64,000 nucleotides of DNA, taken from the NCBI GenBank assembly GCA_022072455.1, contig JAJVHY010000018.1, positions 24,294 through 88,293 on the forward strand, given 5' to 3'. The notes below the pieces were generated by a model that saw only the letters and a list, made by a program, of their open reading frames with translations, searched no databases and had not been told where the DNA came from. The position numbers and the translations under genes are program-made. The stretch's first letter is position 1. Every line of letters begins with the position of its first letter. Source of the DNA: Verrucomicrobiia bacterium (lineage in GTDB: Bacteria; Verrucomicrobiota; Verrucomicrobiia; Palsa-1439). Below are positions 23,898-33,431 of the stretch, piece by piece.

Positions 23898-26396
23898 TCA
23901 CTGCAAACTGAAAATCACCCGCGCCCCGTCCTTGGCGACAGGCGCGTTGGGGTTGGTGGAGATGAACAGCCGATCGTCCGCTAGTTGCCCGGTCGTCTTC
24001 AAGAATTCGACCACACTCGCGACCCGCGCCGCCGTCAACCGCCGGTAATCCTCCGCCTGCAACTCGACCAGCGGCAGGTACTGGCGTTCCAGTTCTTCGA
24101 GGGGCAGGTCGCCGGCAACCCGTTTGGCCTTTGTTCCGGCAACCGGCGCGGTTGATTTTGTGCCGAGGTTGCTGACGTTGGAGGTCAACTTCGGCGGGGC
24201 CGGTGGAGTCAGGCGCGGTAACGCTTCGACGTAGAGGGCACGGAGTCCCGTTGCGTAATCGGCGCCGGCAAGGACTTTGAGCTTCTCGCGTTTGAGCGGC
24301 TCGCGATCTTTGACCGGGTCAATCGAGCCGGTGATTTCGAGATTCAAGGCCGGGCGTTCTGTCAGCGCTTTGATGAGGACGTCGAGTTTCTTGATCTCGT
24401 TGGATTGCAGAACGGCACTGCCGGGCGCGAATTCTTGGTAGCTCAATTCCTCGCCGCCGCCGCCGAACATCGAGCCGAGCATGCTGAATGGCGCGGTGAA
24501 AATCTTCGTGAACATATTGCCGAGCACGCCCCACACAGCCGGCCAATATCGGAATTGCGGGTCATCAACGCGACCTTCGATGGGCACGTCGAGTTTGATC
24601 TGGCCGTGCCGGTCTTTGAGGATCGCCACCGCCAGTTTGACCGGCAATTTCGTCGCGCTGGGGCTGTCCACCGCTTCACCGAAAGTGAATTGATCGAGCA
24701 GCAACGTGTTGGCGGCTTTCAGGGCGCGTTGGTGAATGTCGTAATTCAGATCAATGCTGACGGTGCCCCGACGGATCAGGTAACCGGCGAACTTGCCGGA
24801 GTAGGGGCCGGCGGGAACGAGGTTGATGTTCTTGAACGCGACGCGCAGCTCAGTGGTGGCGTCAATGCTGAACGGATTGAAATGGCCGGTCAGGGAGAAC
24901 GGCGCAGTGTTGTCAATCCGCCCGGCGACGGCAAACTCAGTCAGGCCGTTCGTGGCGGTGGTGAAGCCGGTCACGCGCACCGCGACGCCGGTAACTGTCA
25001 GCCCGGCCGTCGGCTGAACTGTTTCATCAGTGAAAGTGGCGGTCGCGTTGCTGACCACGAAGGCCCCGACGCTGGCAAAGGGCAGGGGTTTGTCCGGCGC
25101 GGCGTTGGTGGTGGTGGGCGGCGCACCAGCTTTCGCGAACAAGTTCGTCGCATCCGCCGGCAAATGCACATCGAGCCGGGGGGCGACGACGAGAATTTCA
25201 TCCACCGTGAGCGACAACGGTTCGGTGACGATGCGGAGGTTTGTGAGTTGCACGCGTTCGTACCGGCTGGTTTCATTGCCGAAGTAGCCGGTTACGGTGG
25301 CGCGATGATCGTCCGAGCGAACTTCGCCGACGGTCACGCGCCAGGGTTTGGTCGGGGCTGAATTTGTCGCGGCCGGCAACGGCTTGAGCATTTTGGCCAC
25401 ATTCGGCAAACCATCGGCAAGTTTGTAGATCGCGACTCGGTCGCCGGTCGTGCGGAGCGCCGCGACGGCTACGGTCTGTGCGAGCAAATCGAGGTCAATC
25501 CCGGCGATGGTCAAGTCGCCGAGCGCCATCACGGTGTTGGTCTGGCCGGGTTCGGTGATGTCCAGTGCATTGAGCCGGATGGTGGCGTTCGAGAGTTGAG
25601 CGAGGGTGAGCTGATCGGAAAATTCCACACGATAGTTGCCGGCGATGCTGATGGTGCCGGAGCGGAGGGTGAGATTGAGAAACTCATCGTAGAACGGCGC
25701 GTATTTTTTTAGAGCGATGTTTTCGACCGCGAATTCACCTTCGGAACGGACGGGGCTGAGGTGAACCCGGCCACGCCAGGAAAATGTCTCGCCAACTTCG
25801 GTGGTGGCGGTGAAAGCGTACGGGGCGTGTCGCCGGGGCGCGGTGCTGAAGTCGCGAAGGGTAACATCAATCGGCCCGATCGTGGTGTGGAACGGAGTCG
25901 CGCGGGAATGATCGTCATAGATCGCCTTGGTGCCGGTGATCCGCAACTGGCCAACCCGGACGACCGGCGGTTGCCTGGATTCCTTCGGCTTGTTCGGATC
26001 GGCGGGGAAGCGCGTGAGGATGTCAGAGAAATTGAATGAGCCGTCCGGGTTGACTTGGACACGGGCGGTCGCGTTGCTGATGTTGATGGTGGAGAAGACG
26101 ATTTCCTTTCCGAGCAAGCCGGTCGGATCCACGTTCACAAAGACTTCGTCCCAACTGACGAACGGCTTGCCGTCGGCATTTTTCTCGGTAATCCCAAAAC
26201 CCTGCAGCGCGACCGACATCGTGAAGGGGTTCACGCGCACATTTTGGAGGGTGACCGGCCGGCCGATTTGTTTCGGGAGTTGCCAGAGAACCACGAACTT
26301 GAGCAACCGCGGCGCGCCGAAAAAACCGAACAGCACATACCACAACGCCACACTGAGGATCCAGAGCTGAAGTTGGCGGCGTTTCGTTGCGGTCAC
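23898..26396 (-). CDS. DUF748 (AsmA-like) envelope protein
   Basis: An 832-residue protein with one N-terminal transmembrane helix (LWILSVALWYVLFGFFGAPR) and a long periplasmic beta-rich region. The early block VNPFTMSVALQGFGITEKNA is the typical opening of DUF748 proteins, relatives of AsmA/TamB lipid-transfer bridges. A late block (LNLEITGSIDPVKDREPLKR) resembles the end domain of the family. An Ala/Pro/Thr-rich segment lies near residue 760. It probably spans the envelope and may help move lipids between membranes; that role is from family knowledge, not direct evidence here. Confidence 0.8.
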   Translation of the reverse strand: MTATKRRQLQLWILSVALWYVLFGFFGAPRLLKFVVLWQLPKQIGRPVTLQNVRVNPFTMSVALQGFGITEKNADGKPFVSWDEVFVNVDPTGLLGKEIVFSTINISNATARVQVNPDGSFNFSDILTRFPADPNKPKESRQPPVVRVGQLRITGTKAIYDDHSRATPFHTTIGPIDVTLRDFSTAPRRHAPYAFTATTEVGETFSWRGRVHLSPVRSEGEFAVENIALKKYAPFYDEFLNLTLRSGTISIAGNYRVEFSDQLTLAQLSNATIRLNALDITEPGQTNTVMALGDLTIAGIDLDLLAQTVAVAALRTTGDRVAIYKLADGLPNVAKMLKPLPAATNSAPTKPWRVTVGEVRSDDHRATVTGYFGNETSRYERVQLTNLRIVTEPLSLTVDEILVVAPRLDVHLPADATNLFAKAGAPPTTTNAAPDKPLPFASVGAFVVSNATATFTDETVQPTAGLTVTGVAVRVTGFTTATNGLTEFAVAGRIDNTAPFSLTGHFNPFSIDATTELRVAFKNINLVPAGPYSGKFAGYLIRRGTVSIDLNYDIHQRALKAANTLLLDQFTFGEAVDSPSATKLPVKLAVAILKDRHGQIKLDVPIEGRVDDPQFRYWPAVWGVLGNMFTKIFTAPFSMLGSMFGGGGEELSYQEFAPGSAVLQSNEIKKLDVLIKALTERPALNLEITGSIDPVKDREPLKREKLKVLAGADYATGLRALYVEALPRLTPPAPPKLTSNVSNLGTKSTAPVAGTKAKRVAGDLPLEELERQYLPLVELQAEDYRRLTAARVASVVEFLKTTGQLADDRLFISTNPNAPVAKDGARVIFSLQ

Positions 26397-26449
26397 GCCG
26401 GTAATCTACGCTCAAGCCACGCGCGGAGGCAATAGCGCGGAAGGCCGTG

Positions 26450-26830
26450 TCAGATATGCCGGCTGTCGTGTTCGTCTTTGGTCGAGTAGCCGCTGTCTTG
26501 CCGGGCGAGGTTGACTTTGTGCTTCTTGGTGTACGCGTCGTAGAAATCATCGGGGGTCATTTCCAAAACCTGCCCGATCGAGATGAGAAAATGCATCAAG
26601 TCAATGACCTCGACTTTCGCATTCTGTTTGTCGAACTTCTGATACTTCGCCCACCACTTCCACGGGACGCTGTCGGTCAATTCCGCGATCTCCTGCGTCA
26701 TTGCCCGGCAATAGTTGAGCACCCATTTCACGCGCTCCTCGTCGGTCATCGTGGTGGTGTCCACGCCGATGCGTTTGTTGAGTTGTTCCTGGAGGCGGAA
26801 AATTTCTTCGAGCTTGTCCGGTTTGGTCAT
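26450..26830 (-). CDS. Dimeric dUTPase (all-alpha NTP pyrophosphatase)
   Basis: A 126-residue protein from the ATG at 26830. The frame continues upstream through the divergent sensor-kinase gene, but the family start MTKPDKLEEIFRLQEQLNKR is clear. It belongs to the dUTPase_2 family, related to MazG, which hydrolyses dUTP (and dUDP) to dUMP to keep uracil out of DNA. The metal-binding acidic helices are MTQEIAELTDSVPWKWW and KVEVIDLMHFLIS. It is shorter than phage-type homologues but complete. It diverges from the sensor kinase with a 69-bp gap. Confidence 0.85.
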   Translation of the reverse strand: MTKPDKLEEIFRLQEQLNKRIGVDTTTMTDEERVKWVLNYCRAMTQEIAELTDSVPWKWWAKYQKFDKQNAKVEVIDLMHFLISIGQVLEMTPDDFYDAYTKKHKVNLARQDSGYSTKDEHDSRHI

Positions 26831-26899
26831 GGCGCGCAGTGTCCGCGAAAGAAGGTGAAAAATCACGCGCATTTTGTTAACGTACCGCCTCGAGACGCG

Positions 26900-29407
26900 A
26901 TGCGATTGTTCGACTCCAGTTCCCCTTCGCCACGGCTGGCGCGCGACGCGCGCTTGACCGCCATCAATTTCGTTGGCGATGCCATCAATCGCACGCTCGA
27001 TCTCCGCGAGATCGCCGACAACGCCCTCCACGCGATGACCGCCGTCACCAAGCTCGATGCTGGCGCGATTTACATCTGGGACGACGACGAGAAGGTGTTG
27101 AAACTCTACGCCTTCCGCGGCATCTCCGAGGCGTTTGCCCGGCAAGTCAACCGGCTCCGCAAAGGCAATGACCGCGAGATTGACACCGTGCTCGAAGGCC
27201 AAACCCGCGTCGTCGAAGACCTCGCCTTCGGTACCGGCTTGTTTCGCGACGAAGTCCGCGCCGGCTTCCGCGCCGCCATCCTCTCGCCGGTCCGCACCCA
27301 GGGCTTTGTCGTCGGCATGCTCGCGCTCGGCACGTACAAGCCCTACCGGTTCGAGGCGGAGGATGTTGAGTTGATCGAAGTCATCGCCAACCAACTCGGC
27401 AACGCGATGGTTCACGCCCAACTCGAATCCGATCTCCGCGCCAGCGAAGAGCAGTACCGGTCGTTGGTCGAAAATTCGGATGACGCCATTTACATTGCCG
27501 GCCCCGACGCCCGCCCCCGGTATGGCAACTCCGCCTTTGAACGGATCCTCGGCTTCAAACCTGAGCAACTCGCCGCGCTCGACCCCTACGAACGCATCCA
27601 CCCTGACGATCATGCCGCTGTTCGCGCCGCCGTCAAAAAACTGATGGACGGCCAGTCGGTGCACAATCTGGAATATCGGTTCTGCCGGAAAGATGGCGAG
27701 TGGATTGTCCTCCAATGCAACGCGAGCATCTTCGCGCGCGACGGTGAACAGGTCGAAGAATTTCAATTTGTCGTCCGCGAAATCACCGAGAACCGCCGGC
27801 GGCAACAACAGCTCGTGCGCCGCAATACGCAGCTGGCGGCGCTCACCACTTTGGCCGCCGTCGCCAATTCGTCGCTCAAACTCGAGGAGATTGCGCGGAA
27901 CACCCTGCTCGTCGCGCTCGAAACGACCGGCATGGAAGCCGGGGTCGTCCACTTGGCAGAGGCCGGCAACACGGTACTGCGGTTGTTCGTCCAAGTCGGG
28001 TTACCGGAGGAGTTGGTGACGCAATGGCGCGAGAGCGCCTGGGGCGAAGGGATTACCGGGATGGTGGCGGCGACGGGCGAAGTGAAAGTTTCCACTGACG
28101 CGGCAGCGGGGCAGGGTGGATTCAAATCTTTTATCGTCGTGCCGGTCAAGACACGCGGGGTGGTGCATGGAACGCTCGGTCTGTTGAGTCGCCGGGAAGT
28201 GCCGCTCGGCCCCGAAGGCGTCGAGATGATGACCGCCATGGGCAATCAACTCGGCATCGCCATCGCCAATGCCCAACTCTATGAAGCCCAACTCCGCGAA
28301 AATGAAAAACTGACAACGTTACTCGATGTGACCGGCGGCGGCTCGCAGACGTTGGAGTTGGAATTGTTGTTGGAGCGAATCCTCCAGAAGTCCGCAACCC
28401 TGTTGCGTGCCGATGGTGCCTACATCGTCCGCCATGCCGGCACGCAGGCGGAAGTGGTCGCCGCCACGCCGGGACTGCGCGGATTGATCGGAGTCGATTT
28501 TCCAATTGTCGCGGGACTCGCTGGGCAAGTCAGCCAAGCCCGCCAAGGCCGCATTTTTTCCCGCGAGGAGGTCGCGCGGCAAGGCTACAGCCCAATTCTC
28601 CGGGAGGCCAATGTGCGGTCGGTGTTGATGATGCCGTTGATCGCGCGCGGCGACGTGATTGGGGCGATTGCCCTGCTAAGGGAAGTCGGCGCGGCACAGG
28701 ATTTTACCGGTGCGGATCTGGAATTGATCGGGGCGTTTGCCAGTCGCGCGGCGGTGGCGATTGACAACGCGCAGTTGCTCAAGGATCTCTCGAAGAAAAA
28801 TGATCTGCTCGAACTGCTCATCGAGGAGGCGCATCACCGGATCAAGAACAACCTCCAGATGATTTCCGGGCTGCTGCAACTTGAGTCCGTCGAGTCACCG
28901 GCGATGACGACGGCCATCTCACGAATCCAGGCCATCGCGAAAGTGCATAATCTGCTCAGTCGCGAAATGCCGGATAACGTCGATGCGGTGCCATTGCTGT
29001 CGACAATCATGGAAACCTTGGCGGCATCCTCGGCGCGGCGGCCGGAGTTGCAGTTGGACTTGGAGCACATCTGGTTGACGCCCGACCAAGCCGTTGCGCT
29101 GGCGCTGATCGTGAACGAGCTGGCGTCGAATTCGGTCATTCACGGTCAACCGCCGGCGGGCCTGCCGTTGCGGTTGGGAGTGTGCTGCCGGCAGGCGGGC
29201 AGTGAGATTCAGGTGCGGGTGTGCGACAATGGGGGTGGGTTGCCGGCGAGTTATGATTGGCGGACTTCGACCCGGCAGGGGATGACGATTGTCCGGCAAC
29301 TGGCGCAGATCAACCTGCGCGGGCAGTTGACGCTGGAAAACCGGGACGGCGGGCTGTGCGGGACCTTGAAGTTTTCGGGAGTGACCGGCTTGACCGGCGC
29401 GGTATGA
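26900..29407 (+). CDS. Multi-sensor histidine kinase (GAF-PAS-GAF-GAF-HisKA_2)
   Basis: 835 residues from the ATG at 26900, with no membrane segment. The domains in order are a GAF domain (about 20-170), a PAS domain (about 175-300, SEEQYRSLVENSDDAIYIAG and HPDDHAAV), two more GAF domains (about 310-460 and 470-625), then a HisKA_2 dimerisation region with the acceptor motif EAHHRIKNNLQMISGLLQLE (His645/His646). It ends with an HATPase (ALIVNELASNSVIHG and CDNGGGLP). The next gene, 21 bp downstream, is an ANTAR response regulator, matching the known pairing of HisKA_2 kinases with ANTAR antiterminators. It probably senses a small soluble signal. Confidence 0.92.
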   Translation: MRLFDSSSPSPRLARDARLTAINFVGDAINRTLDLREIADNALHAMTAVTKLDAGAIYIWDDDEKVLKLYAFRGISEAFARQVNRLRKGNDREIDTVLEGQTRVVEDLAFGTGLFRDEVRAGFRAAILSPVRTQGFVVGMLALGTYKPYRFEAEDVELIEVIANQLGNAMVHAQLESDLRASEEQYRSLVENSDDAIYIAGPDARPRYGNSAFERILGFKPEQLAALDPYERIHPDDHAAVRAAVKKLMDGQSVHNLEYRFCRKDGEWIVLQCNASIFARDGEQVEEFQFVVREITENRRRQQQLVRRNTQLAALTTLAAVANSSLKLEEIARNTLLVALETTGMEAGVVHLAEAGNTVLRLFVQVGLPEELVTQWRESAWGEGITGMVAATGEVKVSTDAAAGQGGFKSFIVVPVKTRGVVHGTLGLLSRREVPLGPEGVEMMTAMGNQLGIAIANAQLYEAQLRENEKLTTLLDVTGGGSQTLELELLLERILQKSATLLRADGAYIVRHAGTQAEVVAATPGLRGLIGVDFPIVAGLAGQVSQARQGRIFSREEVARQGYSPILREANVRSVLMMPLIARGDVIGAIALLREVGAAQDFTGADLELIGAFASRAAVAIDNAQLLKDLSKKNDLLELLIEEAHHRIKNNLQMISGLLQLESVESPAMTTAISRIQAIAKVHNLLSREMPDNVDAVPLLSTIMETLAASSARRPELQLDLEHIWLTPDQAVALALIVNELASNSVIHGQPPAGLPLRLGVCCRQAGSEIQVRVCDNGGGLPASYDWRTSTRQGMTIVRQLAQINLRGQLTLENRDGGLCGTLKFSGVTGLTGAV

Positions 29408-29428
29408 TGCACGCGGCAGGAGACATTT

Positions 29429-30064
29429 ATGAAACAATTACGAGTCGTGATTGCCGATGACGATGGCGTGACGTTGATGGTGTTGAAGAAAATTCTGACC
29501 GTCATGGGCCATTCTGTCGTCGGGGAAGCTGGGGATGGCGAACAAGCCGTCGCCCTCGCCAACGACCTGCACCCCGACCTCTGCATTCTCGACATTCGGA
29601 TGCCGAAGATGGAAGGGATCGAAGCCGCCAAACACATTCAGGCGCATCGGCCCACGCCGGTGATTATCGTCAGCGCGCACACCGAGACCGGGCTGGGCAG
29701 TGAAGCCGCCGCGGCCGGCGCGCACGCGTACCTTGTCAAACCATTCGCGGAAAATCAGCTCAAGCCGGCAATCGAACTCGCGCTCACCACGTTTGAGAAG
29801 TCGCAGGAGTTGACGGAAAAACTTCAGCAAGCCAACGAAGCACTCGAAAGCCGCAAAGTCGTCGAACGCGCCAAAGGCATTTTGATGCGCCAGACCGGGC
29901 TCGACGAGGAAGCCGCGTACTTGCGCCTCCAAAAAACCGCGCGCAACGAAAACCGGAAACTCATCGAAGTCGCCCGCGCCATCATTCTCGCCGAACAAAT
30001 GCGCCGGGACAGCACGACCCCCGAACCGCCGCCCCCGCGCGGCTACACCCGTCCCAGCCGGTAA
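29429..30064 (+). CDS. Response regulator with ANTAR RNA-binding domain
   Basis: A 211-residue regulator. The receiver domain has the acidic pocket ADDD (10-12), the phosphoacceptor Asp55 in CILDIRMPKMEG, a Ser in IIVSAH and the Lys in YLVKPFAENQ. A coiled linker leads to the ANTAR domain (about 137-190), with RKVVERAKGILMRQTGLDEE and AAYLRLQKTARNENRKL. Phosphorylation by the adjacent kinase would allow it to bind paired hairpins in mRNA leaders and prevent termination. It is followed six bases later by pgi. Confidence 0.94.
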   Translation: MKQLRVVIADDDGVTLMVLKKILTVMGHSVVGEAGDGEQAVALANDLHPDLCILDIRMPKMEGIEAAKHIQAHRPTPVIIVSAHTETGLGSEAAAAGAHAYLVKPFAENQLKPAIELALTTFEKSQELTEKLQQANEALESRKVVERAKGILMRQTGLDEEAAYLRLQKTARNENRKLIEVARAIILAEQMRRDSTTPEPPPPRGYTRPSR

Positions 30065-30070
30065 CCCACC

Positions 30071-31615
30071 ATGAATTCATTGACTGCCCGGCCCGCGTGG
30101 ACTGCGCTGGCCAATCATTTCCAACAAATCAAAGGCCAACACCTCCGGCAACTGTTCGCCGCCGATCCGACTCGCGGCGAACGACTGACGGCGGAATTTG
30201 CTGGCCTGTATTTGGATTACTCCAAAAACCGCGTGACGGATGAGACGATCCGGTTGCTGGTGAAGCTGGCGGAGGATTGCCGGCTGCGCGAGCGGACGGC
30301 GGCGATGTTCGCCGGCGAAAAGATCAATGTGACCGAAAATCGCGCCGTTTTGCACACGGCGTTGCGCGCGCCGCGCGGGGCGTCGATCCTCGTGGACGGT
30401 AAGAATGTCGTCCCGGATGTCCACGCGGTGCTCGACCGGATGACGGCCTTTGTGAGCCGGCTCGATCCGCGCATCAAGAACATCGTCAACATCGGCATCG
30501 GCGGCTCGGACCTCGGCCCGGTGATGGCGTATGAAGCACTCCGGCATTACTCGCGGCGGGATTTGACGTTCCGATTCGTCTCGAATGTGGACGGCACCGA
30601 TTTTGTCGAGGCGACGCGGGATTTGCTGCCAGCGGAAACGCTCTTCATCGTGGCGTCGAAGACGTTCACGACGCAGGAGACAATGACCAACGCAATCACC
30701 GCCCGGCATTGGCTCGGGAACTTGCCGGTGCACGAACATTTCGTGGCGATTTCGACCAACGAGGCGGAAGTGAAGAAGTTCGGGATTGATCCGAAGAACA
30801 TGTTCGGCTTTTGGGATTGGGTCGGCGGCCGGTATTCGATGACGTCGGCGATTGGGCTTTCAACGATGATCGCGATTGGTCCCGAAAACTTCCGGGCGTT
30901 GTTGGCCGGCTTTCATGCGATGGACGAACATTTCCGCACGGCACCGTACGAGAAGAATTTGCCGGTGTTGATGGGGTTGCTGGGTATTTGGTACGTGAAC
31001 TTCTTCGGCGCGGAGACGGTGGCGGTGTTGCCCTACGACCAGTACCTGAAACGCTTCCCGGCGTATCTGCAGCAGTTGACGATGGAGAGCAATGGGAAAT
31101 ATGTCACGCTTGCCGGCCAGCGGGTGGATTATCAGACCGGTGCGATTTTCTGGGGCGAACCGGGCACGAACGGCCAGCACTCGTTCTATCAACTGATCCA
31201 TCAAGGCACGAAACTGATCCCGTGTGACTTCCTCGGGTTCAGCCGGTCACTGAATCCGACCGGGGCGCACCATGATTTGTTGATGTCGAATTTCTTCGCC
31301 CAGACGGAGGCGTTGGCGTTTGGCAAAGATGCGCCCGCGGCGCACCGGGTTTTCGAGGGGAACCGGCCATCGAACACACTGTTGGCGGAGCAGCTCACGC
31401 CTGCCATGTTGGGGATGCTGGTGGCGTTGTACGAACACATCGTGTTCACGCAAGGCGTGATTTGGAATCTCGATTCCTTCGACCAATGGGGCGTCGAACT
31501 GGGGAAGGTGTTGGCGAAGCAGATTGTTCCCGAATTGCAGGCCGATGCAGACCTGAGGCACGACAGTTCGACGAATGCTTTGATTCGGCGCTACCGGCAA
31601 CAGCGGTTGCGGTAG
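30071..31615 (+). CDS. pgi: Glucose-6-phosphate isomerase
   Basis: A 514-residue cytoplasmic enzyme interconverting glucose 6-phosphate and fructose 6-phosphate. Family signatures are [20 protein letters not shown], the phosphate-binding [29 protein letters not shown] and the catalytic [16 protein letters not shown], with a Lys near the C-terminus ([14 protein letters not shown]). It starts six bases after the ANTAR regulator and is co-transcribed with the genes downstream. It may therefore be under the two-component system or simply sit in its operon. Confidence 0.97.
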   Translation: MNSLTARPAWTALANHFQQIKGQHLRQLFAADPTRGERLTAEFAGLYLDYSKNRVTDETIRLLVKLAEDCRLRERTAAMFAGEKINVTENRAVLHTALRAPRGASILVDGKNVVPDVHAVLDRMTAFVSRLDPRIKNIVNIGIGGSDLGPVMAYEALRHYSRRDLTFRFVSNVDGTDFVEATRDLLPAETLFIVASKTFTTQETMTNAITARHWLGNLPVHEHFVAISTNEAEVKKFGIDPKNMFGFWDWVGGRYSMTSAIGLSTMIAIGPENFRALLAGFHAMDEHFRTAPYEKNLPVLMGLLGIWYVNFFGAETVAVLPYDQYLKRFPAYLQQLTMESNGKYVTLAGQRVDYQTGAIFWGEPGTNGQHSFYQLIHQGTKLIPCDFLGFSRSLNPTGAHHDLLMSNFFAQTEALAFGKDAPAAHRVFEGNRPSNTLLAEQLTPAMLGMLVALYEHIVFTQGVIWNLDSFDQWGVELGKVLAKQIVPELQADADLRHDSSTNALIRRYRQQRLR

Positions 31616-31987
31616 ATGCCCATCTTTCACGAGTGTCAGCGTTGCACGGCCTGTTGCCGATGGCCCGGGGAAGTGCGCCTCAGCGAATCTGAGATCGGCC
31701 GGCTCGCGGAGTATCTCGGTGTCAGTCCGGATGATTTCATTCAGCAATACATGCGCTTGCGATCGGACCGGCGCGGGTTGGCGCTCGCCGACAAGCCGAA
31801 TGGCGAGTGTATCTTTCTCACTGGCATGGATTGCCGGGTGCAATCCGTCAAACCGCAGCAGTGCCGGGATTTCCCGAATCTCTGGAACTTTCCTGGCTGG
31901 GAGCAGCACTGCCGGGCCATCCCGCAGGAGGTGAGCGAGGCGGAGTACCGGCAAAAGCTGCTTGTCGCCTGTGGCCGCACCGGCTAA
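31616..31987 (+). CDS. YkgJ family cysteine-cluster protein
   Basis: A 123-residue protein beginning immediately after the pgi stop. It has the CxxCxxCC cluster (CQRCTACCRW) at its start and further cysteines in GECIFLTGMDCRV and QCRDFP, the pattern of the zinc/iron-chelating YkgJ family. The middle part (LSESEIGRLAEYLGVSPDDF) resembles the lid helix of this family. Metal binding is likely, but the biological role is unknown. Confidence 0.85.
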   Translation: MPIFHECQRCTACCRWPGEVRLSESEIGRLAEYLGVSPDDFIQQYMRLRSDRRGLALADKPNGECIFLTGMDCRVQSVKPQQCRDFPNLWNFPGWEQHCRAIPQEVSEAEYRQKLLVACGRTG

Positions 31988-31988
31988 C

Positions 31989-32855
31989 ATGACGCCCATG
32001 GCTCGCACCAAGAGGAAAACGGGATTGTTGCAGGGCGCGCGCGTCTACTTGTCCGGCCCGATGGATTTCGTGGCCTCGCGCACAGACGAAAAGAAACTCG
32101 GCTGGCGCAACCGAGTTAGCCAGTTCTTACAGAAGACCGGTGTCACGGTGTTCGACCCGTGGTTCAAGCCCGACGTGCGTGGCCTCCACGAGTACGGCCG
32201 CGAAGACATCAAGAGCGGCGACAAGATCAAACAGACTTGGACGTATGCCAACGGCGCAGCCGGGGCGAAAGCCCGCGCCTGGTGTGCCCGGCAATTCTGG
32301 GAGACGCTTCACATTGATCTGCGGATGGTGGACACGAGCGATTTCACCATCTCGTATTGCCCGACGAACATCTACAGCGTCGGTACCCCGCACGAAATCA
32401 TCATGGCGACCATGCAACACAAGCCGGTCTTGTTTGTCAGTCCGCCGGTCGAGTTTCCGACTTTGCACGCGTTACGGAAACATCTGGCAAATGATCCGCG
32501 TGGCACGGAATTGCTGGCGCGATTGGAACGCGAGATCCCGATCAAGGAAAACCCACGCGGCATTCCCAGTCTGTGGTATTTGCCGCTCGTTGGTGGCGAA
32601 AACTTCTTCGACGGCTTTGGCTTTGCAGCCTACCGGAAGAAGTTCGGCTGGGACGTGGACATCCCGCTCGACGCCCACGAGAACCGATACAAACCCAAAC
32701 GCCCGCTCCTGCCTTTCCTGGAAATGTTGAACCACCAGCTCCCGAAGAAATGGGACGGCAAGCTCGGGAAATTTGTCCCCGATGACGACTGGCTGCTCTG
32801 GGATTTCCATACGCAAAAAATCGGCGGCAAGCATGTCGAATCCATCCGTAAATGA
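31989..32855 (+). CDS. Putative nucleoside 2-deoxyribosyltransferase-like protein
   Basis: About 288 residues from the ATG at 31989; another ATG is nine bases later. The segment GARVYLSGPMDFVASRTDEK followed by WRNRVSQFLQKTGVTVFDPW is like the Rossmann-type opening of nucleoside 2-deoxyribosyltransferases. VDTSDFTISYCPTNIYSVGT resembles the later Asp-containing strand and loop. The expected catalytic Glu in a GTxxE-like position is plausible in GTPHEI. It is longer than the classic 150-residue enzymes, with an extra C-terminal third. It could act in nucleotide salvage; the exact activity is uncertain. Confidence 0.5.
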   Translation: MTPMARTKRKTGLLQGARVYLSGPMDFVASRTDEKKLGWRNRVSQFLQKTGVTVFDPWFKPDVRGLHEYGREDIKSGDKIKQTWTYANGAAGAKARAWCARQFWETLHIDLRMVDTSDFTISYCPTNIYSVGTPHEIIMATMQHKPVLFVSPPVEFPTLHALRKHLANDPRGTELLARLEREIPIKENPRGIPSLWYLPLVGGENFFDGFGFAAYRKKFGWDVDIPLDAHENRYKPKRPLLPFLEMLNHQLPKKWDGKLGKFVPDDDWLLWDFHTQKIGGKHVESIRK

Positions 32856-33042
32856 ACTTCGCGACGCGTTAACCGCGTTCATTGCTGCCAGCGCCACCCG
32901 TGATGCCGGACAGATCGGAGCAACTCTCAAACGAATCATGGAACTCGAGCGGCAACTACCGGCAGATGCGCCGGAGCGCCTCCGGCATTTCTTGTCGCGA
33001 CGCAGTTATCAGAAAGCGCTGGAGTTTTTGGAACTGAGGTAG
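32833..33042 (+). CDS. Small helical protein of unknown function
   Basis: 69 residues from an ATG at 32833, inside the last 23 bp of the preceding gene, so translation is probably coupled. The sequence is mostly helical (NELRDALTAFIAASATRDA, IGATLKRIMELERQLPADA, RHFLSRRSYQKALEFLE), with no cysteine and no membrane segment. I do not recognise it. Its overlap and coding-like composition support a real gene, though it is short. Confidence 0.55.
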   Translation: MSNPSVNELRDALTAFIAASATRDAGQIGATLKRIMELERQLPADAPERLRHFLSRRSYQKALEFLELR

Positions 33043-33200
33043 AACCAGCAGCTTGATAGTTCGGTGTGCGAATCGAACCGCGCGGTCGGATCCAAGTCTT
33101 TCGTAAATCAACTTCGGCCTGCTCGATGAGTTTGCGCAGTTCGGCGGCGTGTTCTTGGTGTTCTGCCAATCGAGTGCGACCCAGATCGGCGCCCTCCGCT

Positions 33201-33370
33201 GTCTTCCGTAAGGCTGCTTCCTGTCACATCTTCCGACATTCCTTGCCACTCAAATGGCGCGGACAGTCGGAGGATGCAGGAACTTCTGCGCTACACGGAA
33301 GTCGCCACGACGCAGATCTGCACGCACGTGCTGGATCTCCCTGGAACTGGCGGTCAGAAACCCGCTGGAT
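33201..33370 (+). pseudogene. Remnant of an integron-type tyrosine recombinase (IntI-like), frameshifted
   Basis: The frame from 33201 reads VFRKAASCHIFRHS, matching the conserved CHTLRHSFATHLL box with its HxxR residues. The frame then shifts near 33250 and continues as NGADSRRMQELLRYTEVA, then TTQICTHVLDLPGTGGQKPA. Intact IntI proteins have a GxDIRTxQELLGHxxV segment here, then TTxIYTHVLNRxGxGVRSP. The nucleophilic Tyr has become Cys, and the GH of LLGH is RY. No larger N-terminal part is recognisable in the 33043-33200 stretch, so this is a decayed 3' fragment. The rest of the 389-bp gap holds no convincing gene. Confidence 0.8.
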
Positions 33371-33431
33371 GTGTGACGCCGGCAAACCATGTCTTGAAAA
33401 TCAGGCTCAGTTTGATTAAGCAAAAGCCAAC

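Noticed and set aside
26831..27994. Minus-strand extension of the dUTPase frame through the kinase gene
   Set aside because: The dUTPase begins with its normal N-terminus at 26830; the extension is antisense to GAF and PAS motifs.
15402..32274. GGGGCGAAAGCCC hairpin motif at 15402-15414 and 32262-32274
   Set aside because: Both copies encode GAKAR within coding sequence and lack longer shared flanks, so I see no evidence for a mobile repeat.
33080..33169. Minus-strand helix (LAEHQEHAAELRKLIEQAEV) reminiscent of a ParD antitoxin end
   Set aside because: Too short and without the ribbon-helix-helix part or a toxin gene; chance similarity cannot be excluded.
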